Positions 1 through 8,984 of a stretch of DNA of 64,000 nucleotides are shown one piece after another. The position numbers and the translations under genes were made by a program. Every line of letters begins with the position of its first letter. The stretch's first letter is position 1. The notes beneath the pieces are model-generated. The model did not search any database. It was not told the origin of the DNA and saw nothing but the letters and a program-made list of their open reading frames with translations. The stretch is from Firmicutes bacterium TM09-10 (GTDB lineage: Bacteria; Bacillota; Clostridia; Lachnospirales; Lachnospiraceae), in contig QUKC01000016.1 in NCBI GenBank assembly GCA_003481005.1, forward strand, positions 11,260 to 75,259. The letters run 5' to 3'.

Positions 1-163
1 CATCTGCCTTTCCGGTGGAAATTCTGGAAACCACAAATGCCGGAAACCAGACAGCGACCACAGAAATTCCCAAAGACGACAGAACACATAAAATCAGGTA
101 GCAAAGCAACCCCCGATGCTTTTGCCATATTTTCTGAAATACAAAAGAAATAATTTTTATCAT
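1..163 (-). CDS. ABC exporter membrane domain, N-terminal part cut by window edge
   Basis: The minus strand has an ATG preceded by a strong purine ribosome site (AAGGGGGAC), and the frame stays open for 54 codons to the window edge. It starts MIKIISFVFQKIWQKHRG and is followed by a hydrophobic stretch (LLCYLILCVLSSLGISVVAV) typical of the first membrane helix of an ABC half-exporter. It begins 40 bases after the stop of the ABC ATPase remnant and so continues the same run of exporters. The ATPase half would lie outside the window, so the assignment rests on one helix and the context. Confidence 0.6.
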   Translation of the reverse strand, partial: MIKIISFVFQKIWQKHRGLLCYLILCVLSSLGISVVAVWFPAFVVSRISTGKAD

Positions 164-202
164 TCTATACGTCCCCCCTTATATCGGTGAACTCTTTCCG
201 TT

Positions 203-778
203 TTAACGATACCACTCTGCCTGGCTTTCGTACAGCTTCTGATACACCGGGCACGTTTGGGACAGTTCTTCATGACTTCCTGTTCCGGCAATTTTATGAT
301 TTTTGTCCATGACGATGACCTGATCCATCAGGCGGCAGATTCCGATTCGGTGCGTAATAATCAACACGGTTTTATCCTTCAATTGTTCCAGGATTTCAGC
401 CACTGCCTCTGCCTCGTGGGATGGGTCAAGATACGCGGTCGGTTCATCCAGCACATAGAATTCCGCGTCCTTATGCAAACAACGATATAATGCTACGCGC
501 TGCCATTGTCCGCCAGACAGCTCCTGCCCGCCATATTCTTTTCCGAGGAACCAGTTTTCCAGCGAAAAATTCTCCGGGTGCACACTGTCTGCATCGTCAA
601 AGCCGATGTTCTCCGCAACCGTCAGGCAGTATCGCCCAAACTCGTGCGGCATCACGGAAATATTGCTGTAGTCGCAGTCTCGCTCCGCGCTCACCAAAAC
701 TTTGTCGTAGCTAATGCTGCCGCTCTTTAAAGGATACAGACCCAGCAGGCATTTTATGAGAGTGGTCTTGCCCCTCTG
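203..778 (-). pseudogene. Truncated ABC exporter: ATPase half only, membrane domain deleted
   Basis: The open frame starts in mid Walker A (RGKTTLIKCLLGLYPLKSG) and keeps the Q-loop region, the ABC signature LSGGQ, Walker B with D-loop (YVLDEPTAYLD), and the H-loop (LIITHR), ending in QAEWYR. The roughly 350-residue membrane domain and the first half of the P-loop are missing. The fragment begins directly after the TAA stop of the upstream exporter and in the same frame as it, with no ribosome site or start. This shows a deletion that removed the front of a third exporter gene and fused its tail onto its neighbour. A partial ATPase starting at an internal TTG or GTG is possible but would lack an intact nucleotide-binding loop. 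Confidence 0.85.
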
Positions 779-2557
779 TTAAACAACGTAATTCTCCGCC
801 TGTGCTTTCCACATCCGGCTGTAAAGTCCGCCTGCCGCAAGCAGCTCCTCATGCGTTCCTGCTTCGGCAATCCGACCTTTTTCCATCACCAAAATCCGGT
901 CAGCCAGGCGTGCAGAAGCGAGCCGGTGTGTTACGATCACCGCTGTTTTTCCCTTTACCATCTGTAAAAATTTCTCATACACAGCGCTTTCTTCCACAGG
1001 ATCGATCGCCGCGGTCGGTTCGTCCAGCACAATCAGGTCATGTTCCCGGTACTGTCCCCTCGCAATCGCCACCTGCTGCCAGAGCCCTCCGGACAGGTCG
1101 ATTCCCTCAAACTCCCGCGACAGCATCAGTTCGCTGCACTGCGCAACTGCTTCCGGCTTTAAGCCCGTTCGCTCCAGCAGCGGTTTTACCGGCGCATTCT
1201 TTTTCGGGTCGCTGATCGTCACGTTGTCCTGCAGCGTCATCTGGTATCTCATGTAATTCTGGAACACGGCAGAGCGCCCGATACAGCCGTCCTGCGTGGT
1301 TCCCTGTTCCGCGCCGCACGGCTGCGTCACTGCTCCATCCTCCACTGTCACAGCCCCTTGTGTCGGCGGGTACAGCCCCAGGATCAGCTTCGCCAGCGTC
1401 GATTTTCCCGCGCCGTTCTCCCCGACAATCGCCAGGTGCTCTTTTTCCGGGATCGTCAGGTTCAGCTGCTCAATCGAAGGCTCCTTTGCGCTGGGATAGG
1501 TAAAGGAAACATCCGAAAACTGCATCGTCTTCCCCATCCGCGGCACGTCCTTCCAGCTCCTGCCCGGATCTTTTTCCAGGAATGCCACATAGTTCTCCAC
1601 AGCAGGCAGACTGCCTACTGCACTTCCAAGAAATCCACAGACCAGTGCAAATACCATGTCAAATAACGAATTTAACGCATAGTATACTGCCGCAAATGCA
1701 CCGACCGAGATGCTTCCCTTTAAAACGCTCACCACTAAAATCAGCACAGCGCCCAGATACCCAATCATCCCGACCGTCTGGTTGATGGCATCCAGCCCGT
1801 TCGCCTTTGTGCGGACTGCAGCCTCTTTTTCACACAGCTGCTGCTGTTCGGTTTTCATCTTCCCAAAGAAAAACGGCACAGCGCGCAGCACCCTCGTCTC
1901 CTTGATAAATGCAAGGTCTGTCAGGCACTTCCGGTAGCCCTGATATTTCCGTCTGACCGGCGCTGCCGTATCTTCATAGCTATAAAAAATATTTCTCTGC
2001 ATGTACAGTGTCACGATGGACGGCACAAATGAAATCACGATACACAACAGCAGCACAGGGTTCAGGGATGCCGCATAAATCGCAAAAAATACCAGATACG
2101 GCGGAACCATGTCGATGATGCCGATCATATGGAACATGAAAACATTCGCATCGTCCCGTCCAGCCTGTGCCTTCTGGATTTCATCCAGCGACTCGCTCTG
2201 CTCAAATGCCAGCGGAAAAAGCTTCGAAATTTTCTCGTTAAATTCATAACGATACGTCTCGTCACAGATTTCCAGAAATTCCGTCAGCGCATAGTTAAAC
2301 AGCGTATTCAACAGCTGGTAGCCGATAATTCCGCATACATAAAAAGCTGTCGCAGCGATCAGCGCTGCCTCAAACCGCCCCTTTCCGACAGAAGCGATCA
2401 GCTCATTCACAAAATTCGAAAGCAGCAAGGTATTTGCGCCCATCACGACTGACTGCGAAATGCCCAGCACATTGATCAGGATAAACCGCAGCGGCGCTGC
2501 ATGAAACGCCATCGGAAACATGACGCGCACGGTATGGAAAAAGCTTCTTTTTTTCAC
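779..2557 (-). CDS. ABC exporter half-transporter (membrane domain + ATPase)
   Basis: This 592-aa protein has an N-terminal six-helix exporter domain (about 1-330) and a C-terminal ATPase with Walker A GENGAGKST near residue 380, signature LSGGLWQQ, Walker B/D-loop VLDEPTAAID and H-loop VTHR. I place the start at the GTG inside GTGA, which overlaps the upstream stop by four bases and has AGGAGG seven bases before it; the longer frame upstream lacks a ribosome site. It is translationally coupled to the preceding half-transporter, and the two probably form a heterodimer. The substrate is unknown; peptide or drug export is typical. The insert between Walker A and the signature (around VEDGAVTQPCGAEQ) is longer than in its neighbours. 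Confidence 0.9.
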   Translation of the reverse strand: MKKRSFFHTVRVMFPMAFHAAPLRFILINVLGISQSVVMGANTLLLSNFVNELIASVGKGRFEAALIAATAFYVCGIIGYQLLNTLFNYALTEFLEICDETYRYEFNEKISKLFPLAFEQSESLDEIQKAQAGRDDANVFMFHMIGIIDMVPPYLVFFAIYAASLNPVLLLCIVISFVPSIVTLYMQRNIFYSYEDTAAPVRRKYQGYRKCLTDLAFIKETRVLRAVPFFFGKMKTEQQQLCEKEAAVRTKANGLDAINQTVGMIGYLGAVLILVVSVLKGSISVGAFAAVYYALNSLFDMVFALVCGFLGSAVGSLPAVENYVAFLEKDPGRSWKDVPRMGKTMQFSDVSFTYPSAKEPSIEQLNLTIPEKEHLAIVGENGAGKSTLAKLILGLYPPTQGAVTVEDGAVTQPCGAEQGTTQDGCIGRSAVFQNYMRYQMTLQDNVTISDPKKNAPVKPLLERTGLKPEAVAQCSELMLSREFEGIDLSGGLWQQVAIARGQYREHDLIVLDEPTAAIDPVEESAVYEKFLQMVKGKTAVIVTHRLASARLADRILVMEKGRIAEAGTHEELLAAGGLYSRMWKAQAENYVV

Positions 2558-4299
2558 AGATACCACCTCCTCTGCGTTTCGTACATTTCGCAATAGATGC
2601 CGTTTTTCACCATCAGGTCTTCATGGGATCCCTGCTCCATCGCCTTTCCGTCCTCAATCGCGATGATCCAGTCGCACAAAGATGTGGCGCCCAATCGGTG
2701 CGTAATCATAATCGTTGTCGTATCCTGATACAGCTTCAAAAACTTCTGGTAAATCTGCTGCTCCCGCACCGGGTCGATCGCCGCGGTCGGCTCGTCTAAA
2801 ATTTTCAGTTCTGCATCCTGATAATACAGGCGTGCCATCGCAATCCGCTGCCACTCACCGCCGGAGACGTCCACGCCGTCCTCTGCGATTTTCCCAAGTA
2901 CCGTGTCCATGCCCTGCGGCAGCTTTTCCAGCACATTGTCCAGTTCGGAGGTTTCCGCCGCTTTGGCAATTTTTGCCCGCTGCCCTGCATCCGCGCCGGG
3001 CGCGATATTGTCCGCTACCGAGACCGGATACTTCGCATAATCCTGGAACAGCACGCCGAACAGCTTCCAGATCTGCTCCCTCGAAAACGTCTCGATCTTT
3101 TCCCCATTTAACAAAATCTCACCGGAATCCGGCTCATACAAGCGTAAAATCAGCTTTACAATCGTCGATTTGCCGCAGCCGTTGCGCCCGACAAACGCGT
3201 AGTGGTGCCCTTTTTCGATCCGAAAGCACATATCCTTTAACACCATCGCTTCGGTGTTCGGATAATGGAACGAAACATGGGAAAATTCCAGCGACTCAAA
3301 CGAAAGCGCTGCGCTACTGTCCGGTTTTTCCTCATATTCCGGCAGCTCCAAAATACGTTTCATGTCGCCCAACAGCTGTCTGCCCTGCTCCATCTCCTTG
3401 AGCATTCCCGGCAACTGCCAGGTCAGGTTCTGCGCCATTGCCATAAAGGACGTCACCAGCGAAACGAAAACACCGACGGAAGTATTGCCCTGCACAACCG
3501 GGAAAATCAGCGCAAAGATCACCAGAATCGACAGTGCGATCGCCAGAAATCCGCCCATGTTCATGCCGATGAACCACCAGCGTCTCGCTTTCCGCTCCCG
3601 CAGCCTTGCGGTCTGTCTTTCTTTTAAGAAAATCCCGTTGACCCAATCGCCAAATCCGAACAGAACCCGTTCATTTGCCGCGTCGCGGTTCCCCAGAATC
3701 TCTTCTGCATAAGCAGCTTTCCGCTTTCCGAGTGTGACCTCTTTTTTCGCCTCATACTGCTTCTGCCCGCCTTTTACCGCAAAGAACCCGAAGCCGACCA
3801 GCAGCACCATGATAACCGGAGAAATCCAGACCGGAGCCTGCGTAATCAGCCACACAACCAGACAGCCGTTGGAAATCAGGAAGCAGACCATCGAAAAGCC
3901 GCTTTCCAGGACGCCGTTTAGCACCTCCTCTGGGTCTTTCGACACCCGCTCCAGCGCGTCCTGAATCTCCGTATTCTCCAGAAATCCATACGGAATCCGC
4001 GAAATTTTTCCGATCATCCGCTCGTCCAGATATGGAAAAAGCACCTTCCGCTGGTGAATCCGCATCCAGGTATCCAGATTTCCGCCCAGCCGCTGGCACA
4101 GGATCAAAGCTCCCAACAGGCAGGCGTCGCGGATCGCCTCTTCCATCCGCTGATTTAACACCAGGTCGATAAACCGCGCGCTGACCAGCATTGTTAAAAA
4201 CGGCAGCAACGCAGATACGATTTTTTCAAGGAATCTCCCAACTACCAGAAACTTCCCCGGCGCATGCCGAAGCGACATGCCAGTTTCCCCTTGTTTCAT
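2554..4299 (-). CDS. ABC exporter half-transporter
   Basis: A 581-aa half-exporter: membrane domain in residues 1-320, Walker A GRNGCGKST at 371-379, signature VSGGEWQR, Walker B/D-loop ILDEPTAAID, H-loop ITHR, and a C-terminal YETQRRWYL tail shared with its neighbours. The ATG is preceded by AAGGGGGA. It overlaps the next gene by four bases, so the pair is coupled and probably heterodimeric. It is the third of four intact transporters read in the same direction downstream of a LytTR/GHKL two-component system. The tandem layout suggests gene duplication. The cargo is not recognisable and no precursor peptide gene was found beside it. Confidence 0.9.
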   Translation of the reverse strand: MKQGETGMSLRHAPGKFLVVGRFLEKIVSALLPFLTMLVSARFIDLVLNQRMEEAIRDACLLGALILCQRLGGNLDTWMRIHQRKVLFPYLDERMIGKISRIPYGFLENTEIQDALERVSKDPEEVLNGVLESGFSMVCFLISNGCLVVWLITQAPVWISPVIMVLLVGFGFFAVKGGQKQYEAKKEVTLGKRKAAYAEEILGNRDAANERVLFGFGDWVNGIFLKERQTARLRERKARRWWFIGMNMGGFLAIALSILVIFALIFPVVQGNTSVGVFVSLVTSFMAMAQNLTWQLPGMLKEMEQGRQLLGDMKRILELPEYEEKPDSSAALSFESLEFSHVSFHYPNTEAMVLKDMCFRIEKGHHYAFVGRNGCGKSTIVKLILRLYEPDSGEILLNGEKIETFSREQIWKLFGVLFQDYAKYPVSVADNIAPGADAGQRAKIAKAAETSELDNVLEKLPQGMDTVLGKIAEDGVDVSGGEWQRIAMARLYYQDAELKILDEPTAAIDPVREQQIYQKFLKLYQDTTTIMITHRLGATSLCDWIIAIEDGKAMEQGSHEDLMVKNGIYCEMYETQRRWYL

Positions 4300-4332
4300 T
4301 TGTGCAGTCCCCCTTACTAAATTTTCTCCTTC

Positions 4333-5925
4333 TCATCCAATCTGTTCTATCTGCGCATCCTTTAAAAGAATCCTCTTATCGTGAGTAATCACGATGTACT
4401 TTTTGTCCATGCTTTCAAGCAAACGCCGGATATCTTCGATATTTGCCCCATCCAGATTCGATACCGGCTCATCCAGCACTACATATGTCGTATCCCGCAT
4501 CAGAGTTCCGCACAGAGCCAGGCGTTGCCGCTGTCCGGTCGATATAGTTTTGGCATTCACCTTCGTATCCATTCCCTCCGGCAAAGCCATCACCGTCTCA
4601 AACAGGTTGGCCTTTTTTAAATAGTCCTCGTAAAAGCGATCTTCTTTTCCCGGAGCAGCAAGCTGGAAATTCTCCCGGATCGTCAAATCCAAAATCGGAA
4701 AATCCTGCGGCAGATAGGCATATCCGTTTATCAAGGCTTCCTCCGAAATCTTCTTTAACTCTACCCCATTACAGAGAAAACTCCCCCGATAGTCCCGGTA
4801 TAAACCAAGCATTATTTTGGTAAACGTCGATTTTCCAGCCCCTTTTTCGCCGATCAAAAACAGATTCTTTTTTCCGGAATATTCGAGATTTTGCAGATGC
4901 AGCCCTACTTTTTTGCCGTAAGCATACGACAGCTGTGTGACTTTCCATTCTAGCTTGTCCACATCGATCTTTTCCTTCTGGCTTTCTTCTGTCTCCCTAC
5001 CGAAATAGGGTTCAATCCGTTCAAATCCGGCTCTGCATTTCTTCAGCTCTCCGATTCCTCTGCCCATTACTCTGAAAATAGACATGAAAGCGGTGATATT
5101 GGTAATCAGCGCCAGCATCATGCCAATTGTAAACTCATGGAACAGGACTCCCACCAAAAACAGTGGCAAATACGTCTGCAAAAAGCCGATACCATACTCA
5201 AACACTGAGGTAATCACTTGCCACTTACACTGTTCCAAATTCGAATCCAGATAAGCCCGATACAGGTCTTTCCATTTGCTTTTCAAACAGGAAAAACGGA
5301 AAAAAGAACTGTATTCCCTGCTTTCATATCTTTGTATCAAAACATCGTTGAGGAGCGCATTATAGTCCTGAATTTCCCGCTGATACTTTCCCAGCCGCGG
5401 GCTTACCAGCACCCGATAAAGAATCAACACACAGCCCAGAGCCGTCAGGCTGAGCCCGATTACAACGTTCGTCCCATAAATATAAACGATGGCTCCCGCC
5501 GATACTGCGATCTGAGCGAAAAGCTGATCGAGCTGCGTATAAAAATCCGATGCCAGCTGCAAATCCGAATAGCAGGCGCTGTAAATTTCAGAATCCCTGG
5601 TTCCCCGCTGACTTTCATAGGGCTGCTTCCATATATGATGGAAGATGTTCTGCATATTTTCATATTGTCTTTTATACATAAAAATACTCTTGCCGTATTG
5701 CAGGAGATATTCTGCCAGCCCAAGGCAGCAAATAAGGCAAAGCATTCCCAAATACTGCGGCAAATAGGAACCGATTTCCCGTTCGATGATATCGTCCACC
5801 AAATTTTGCATGATTTGAGCCGACAGCCACACAAGAATCCCTTTTATGGCACTGTCGATCAAAACGATTGCAAAATAAGGAAGATTATACCCCCCATAAA
5901 TAGAGAAAATACTTTTTTTACTCAT
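4333..5925 (-). CDS. ABC exporter half-transporter
   Basis: A 530-aa half-exporter beginning MSKKSIFSIYGGYNLPYF. The start is the ATG that overlaps the previous stop (ATGA); the longer upstream frame reads back into the neighbouring gene. It has a membrane domain, Walker A GEKGAGKST, a degenerate signature STGQRQRL in place of LSGGQ, Walker B VLDEPVSNLD and H-loop VITHD. The unusual signature and the ending without the usual extra helix mark it as divergent from the 779-4299 pair. It is coupled to the 535-aa transporter upstream, and the two are the likely heterodimer partners. Base composition is more AT-rich than the downstream pair. Confidence 0.88.
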   Translation of the reverse strand: MSKKSIFSIYGGYNLPYFAIVLIDSAIKGILVWLSAQIMQNLVDDIIEREIGSYLPQYLGMLCLICCLGLAEYLLQYGKSIFMYKRQYENMQNIFHHIWKQPYESQRGTRDSEIYSACYSDLQLASDFYTQLDQLFAQIAVSAGAIVYIYGTNVVIGLSLTALGCVLILYRVLVSPRLGKYQREIQDYNALLNDVLIQRYESREYSSFFRFSCLKSKWKDLYRAYLDSNLEQCKWQVITSVFEYGIGFLQTYLPLFLVGVLFHEFTIGMMLALITNITAFMSIFRVMGRGIGELKKCRAGFERIEPYFGRETEESQKEKIDVDKLEWKVTQLSYAYGKKVGLHLQNLEYSGKKNLFLIGEKGAGKSTFTKIMLGLYRDYRGSFLCNGVELKKISEEALINGYAYLPQDFPILDLTIRENFQLAAPGKEDRFYEDYLKKANLFETVMALPEGMDTKVNAKTISTGQRQRLALCGTLMRDTTYVVLDEPVSNLDGANIEDIRRLLESMDKKYIVITHDKRILLKDAQIEQIG

Positions 5926-7529
5926 AATGTCCCCTGTTTTAATGTTCCGTCCTCCAGTATGTAGCACGCATCCATCCTTCTGCACAGCTCTTCATCATGG
6001 CTTGCCACGATCACGCAGAGGGACTTCGACAATTCTTCTATCTGATTTACAACTTCCTTCTTTGTATTCTCATCCAGCGATGCAGTCGGTTCATCCAAAA
6101 CCAGCAGGGCGCTCTTTTTGGCCGCCGCACGGGCGAATCCGATCAGTTTCTGTTGTCCTCCGGAGAAATTACTTCCGTTTTCGTCAACTACCGTGTTTAT
6201 TTCTGATTCTAAGAACTGGTTGATTCTGGGCGCATCGGCAAACAACGCCGACCGTTCCGACTCCAGAAAGATATTTTTTTCCACCGTATCTTCCACAAAA
6301 AAAGAATTGGTGCTCAGATAAGAGACGGCATCCGGCACAAACGCCGGGAAAAATCGTTGATTGTAAACAATCGTCCCCTTCTTCGGTCCATATAATCCGG
6401 AGATCACTTTTAACAGAGTACTCTTTCCCTCGCCGGACATTCCCTTTATGGCAATCGAACCGGTAACGGGTATTGTCATATCGATCTGCGACAAGACAGG
6501 CTTATCCCCGTAAGAAAAGGATAGCTGCTGCAATAAAATCAAATGATCTTCAATATCTCTGCGTTCATAAACAACCGGCTCTTCTTCCTCTTCTTCGATC
6601 ACTTGCAACACATTCCTGACCACCGGCTCAGCCCCACGAAAATCCTTATACATCTGAATCAGCTGAAATACGGAAGGAACTAAAAAGCTGGAAAAAATTG
6701 CCGTTGAAACCGCAATCCCGCCGGGCGTAATCTCGCCCCGCCGATACAGCAATACGGCGTATATCGGCACGACCAGTTTGATCCCATTTTCCAGCAAAAA
6801 TTGCACCCAGGAAAATCCGGCCTTTTTCCTTTCCATGCTCTTCTGCGAAGCGCAGATTGCCCCATTCTTCTTCTGATAGATTGCATCGATCTTTTCGCCA
6901 TACCCATTTGCCTTCACCAAATCCAGCTTCGCCAGGGTATCGATAAAAAAATGACGGCTGGAAGCCTGTGCATCGACGATTTTCCGGTTCACCAGACGCA
7001 TTCTTTCCGTAATGACCTTGAAAAAATACGCAAATGGAATCAGCAGCAATAAAACCAAATCCAATTTCCAGCTCACAAAAAAGCCAATAAACAGCACAAA
7101 ACCAAGGGACTCAAAGACGCAGTATGGAAGGGAATAAGCAATTGTTAAAAACAGTTCACTCAGATCTTCCACGAGTTCATTGGTATTGAGTAGATCTCCC
7201 AGTTCCTTTTTCTGTGCAAACCCATAGGACTTCTTTTCATAGGCTTCCACCAGTTTTTCACGGATCTCCTTGACAAACAATATCCGGTATTTTTCAGCCA
7301 GATATCCTTCTCCCAACCGGTCTGTCACAAAGGTGCTGATAGCCATGATCAGGAACCAGGTAACAGCAATCCACAGCCGTGTCCCCTCTCTTCCAAAGGC
7401 GTAATCCACCGCATACTTAAGAGAATAGTTCATAATCAAAGAAGTGCAGGAAGAGACAATTCCCAGCAGTCCCAGAACCAACAGTTCTTTTTTGAAATTT
7501 TGAAGGATGAAATCAATAAATTTATTCAT
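5922..7529 (-). CDS. ABC exporter half-transporter, first gene of the exporter run
   Basis: A 535-aa half-exporter with a membrane domain (1-300), an acidic linker (IEEEEEEP, 311-318), Walker A GMSGEGKST at 363-371, signature FSGGQQKL, Walker B VLDEPTASLD and a modified H-loop (VASHDEE). It is the first gene of the run and has a leader of about 190 bases carrying a -10 box but no good -35, as expected of an activator-dependent promoter. The adjacent LytTR regulator is the obvious candidate activator. The family includes exporters of bacteriocins, pheromones and lipids, and the cargo cannot be read from the sequence. Confidence 0.9.
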   Translation of the reverse strand: MNKFIDFILQNFKKELLVLGLLGIVSSCTSLIMNYSLKYAVDYAFGREGTRLWIAVTWFLIMAISTFVTDRLGEGYLAEKYRILFVKEIREKLVEAYEKKSYGFAQKKELGDLLNTNELVEDLSELFLTIAYSLPYCVFESLGFVLFIGFFVSWKLDLVLLLLIPFAYFFKVITERMRLVNRKIVDAQASSRHFFIDTLAKLDLVKANGYGEKIDAIYQKKNGAICASQKSMERKKAGFSWVQFLLENGIKLVVPIYAVLLYRRGEITPGGIAVSTAIFSSFLVPSVFQLIQMYKDFRGAEPVVRNVLQVIEEEEEEPVVYERRDIEDHLILLQQLSFSYGDKPVLSQIDMTIPVTGSIAIKGMSGEGKSTLLKVISGLYGPKKGTIVYNQRFFPAFVPDAVSYLSTNSFFVEDTVEKNIFLESERSALFADAPRINQFLESEINTVVDENGSNFSGGQQKLIGFARAAAKKSALLVLDEPTASLDENTKKEVVNQIEELSKSLCVIVASHDEELCRRMDACYILEDGTLKQGTL

Positions 7530-7564
7530 AGTTTCAGCTTCCGTATACTTTTTATCTATTTTAC

Positions 7565-7630
7565 ATTATATCACTTATTTTCTCTTATTTTTTTAACATG
7601 TAAAAAATAACCAGTTTCCTGTAAAAACTG
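7565..7630 (-). promoter_or_regulatory. Putative activator-dependent promoter of the exporter run
   Basis: A perfect -10 (TATAAT, 7565-7570) lies about 35 bases before the ATG of the first exporter, but nothing like TTGACA lies 16-18 bases upstream. An inverted repeat CAGTTT-N7-AAACTG at 7612-7630 lies just upstream of the -35 position, where a LytTR activator would bind. Binding by the neighbouring LytTR protein is an inference. Confidence 0.45.
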
Positions 7631-7719
7631 ACAACTTAACATATCCTGTAATTCTTTCAAACAAACCAAAATATCGCCAAGGTATAGAAAATTCTACATC
7701 CTGACGACATTTTATATAC

Positions 7720-8733
7720 CTATACATAAAAATATAAATCCACACAGAACATTTGTTCATCATGTGTTATTTTCATTATCCCACTATATTTTTTCACAAC
7801 CCTTTCTACGCTCTGCAGTCCATATCCATGTTTTACATCATCCCGCTTTCTTGTCTTAAACTTACTATTTGAACTTTTATATACAACTCCATCAAAGCTA
7901 TTATATATGCTTAAATATAAAATTCCTCGTTCATATTTTAAACGTATATCCAAATGTTTTTCGTCAGATTTCTGCAATGCCTCCCCTGCATTATCCAAAA
8001 GGTTTCCAAGAACAATATTTAAATCTGCCTCTGATATCATAGACTCACATGGAATATCAATTTGAAGTTGCGGCTTACATCCTGTTTGCCTTTCTATTAC
8101 CTCCAATTTATAATTTAAGATACTGTCAACAGCTACATTACCGGTCTTAACGTACTCGCCCTTTACGCTCTGGAGTTCTTCCATGCTTTCGATATAATCA
8201 GCTGCTTTTTCGTACTCGCCTTTTTCAAGATAGGAAGAAATCAATTGCAAATGATTTTTTAAATCATGTCTTAAAATTCTAATATTCTGTCGTGACTGCT
8301 GTAGTATTTCTAACTGCTTCAAATACATCCTGTTTTCCTGTAAAATTTCCGCTTTTTCAATTCGTTCTTCATAATTTTCCACTACTTTGTGATAAATATG
8401 ATATGTTCCAAGATTAATCATACAAATAAGTTCCAAAGATATCATCGTCCACTCATACGATTCCATTCTTTCTGTTACAATCTCTGCCAAGAAAACACTT
8501 CCCAAAAACAACAAAATCAGATTCCCGCATCCACTAGCAGGAATACTTGCTCTCTTTGTAAAAACTTTTAATCTTTCAAGTAATAAAAGTAAAAGTAACG
8601 CAAATATTCCAGAGCACAAACACCCCATAGCTTCTTCTTCAATTGGCTTTCCGATCAGATTGAAAAATATCCATACAACATCTTCTGAAAGAAGACCAAG
8701 CGCAAATGCTCCAACTGTTGCAAGAATTTTCAT
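7720..8733 (-). CDS. GHKL sensor histidine kinase, C-terminal 337 aa after an in-frame TAG
   Basis: This part holds the later membrane helices (about 1-115), a coiled linker, the phospho-acceptor box RHDLKNH with His156, and the ATPase part with N-box NIVLGNLLDNAGEAL and G-box YGLQSVERVV. It is an AgrC/ComD-type kinase that normally has six or seven helices; the first helices are encoded by the small frame upstream. Those two frames are in phase and separated only by TAG AAA. A plausible ribosome site (GAAGGAAG) precedes the ATG, so this piece may still be made separately. It is paired with the LytTR regulator upstream. Whether it can sense a signal without the first helices is unknown. Confidence 0.85.
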   Translation of the reverse strand: MKILATVGAFALGLLSEDVVWIFFNLIGKPIEEEAMGCLCSGIFALLLLLLLERLKVFTKRASIPASGCGNLILLFLGSVFLAEIVTERMESYEWTMISLELICMINLGTYHIYHKVVENYEERIEKAEILQENRMYLKQLEILQQSRQNIRILRHDLKNHLQLISSYLEKGEYEKAADYIESMEELQSVKGEYVKTGNVAVDSILNYKLEVIERQTGCKPQLQIDIPCESMISEADLNIVLGNLLDNAGEALQKSDEKHLDIRLKYERGILYLSIYNSFDGVVYKSSNSKFKTRKRDDVKHGYGLQSVERVVKKYSGIMKITHDEQMFCVDLYFYV

Positions 8734-8736
8734 TTT

Positions 8737-8982
8737 CTAACTTCCTTCATATAATATAAAGGCAAAGCAAAGATATCCTATTATAATCGAGATTCTAACA
8801 ACAATAATTCCTGTAGAAAATACATACAACAATGAATTTATCAACCATACGATGAAATAGAGACAAAGCTTTTTTCCCCATTTTATTTTTTTGCTTACAA
8901 GAAATAACTCTATCGTACGATATCCAACATACACACTCAATATATTGTATAAAAATCTGAATATTGTTTCGTAAATTTCCAT
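8737..8982 (-). CDS. N-terminal membrane part of the GHKL kinase, ended by TAG
   Basis: This 81-aa frame contains two or three hydrophobic helices (YNILSVYVGYRTIELFLV, LCLYFIVWLINSLLYVFS, IIVVRISIIIGYLCFAFIL) and ends FILYEGS-TAG. In AgrC-like kinases of Lachnospiraceae the helix bundle continues here with a basic linker, and the next frame (KMKILATVGAFALG) matches that continuation in phase. A TGG to TAG nonsense change at a tryptophan is the simplest explanation. It starts two bases after the stop of the LytTR gene, so the operon is regulator, then kinase. Alternatively it could be an independent small membrane protein. Confidence 0.75.
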   Translation of the reverse strand: MEIYETIFRFLYNILSVYVGYRTIELFLVSKKIKWGKKLCLYFIVWLINSLLYVFSTGIIVVRISIIIGYLCFAFILYEGS

Positions 8983-8984
8983 TA

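Noticed and set aside
5218..5964. 248-codon plus-strand ORF within the exporter genes
   Set aside because: It is fully antisense to a well-supported ABC transporter, with no ribosome site and no family resemblance.
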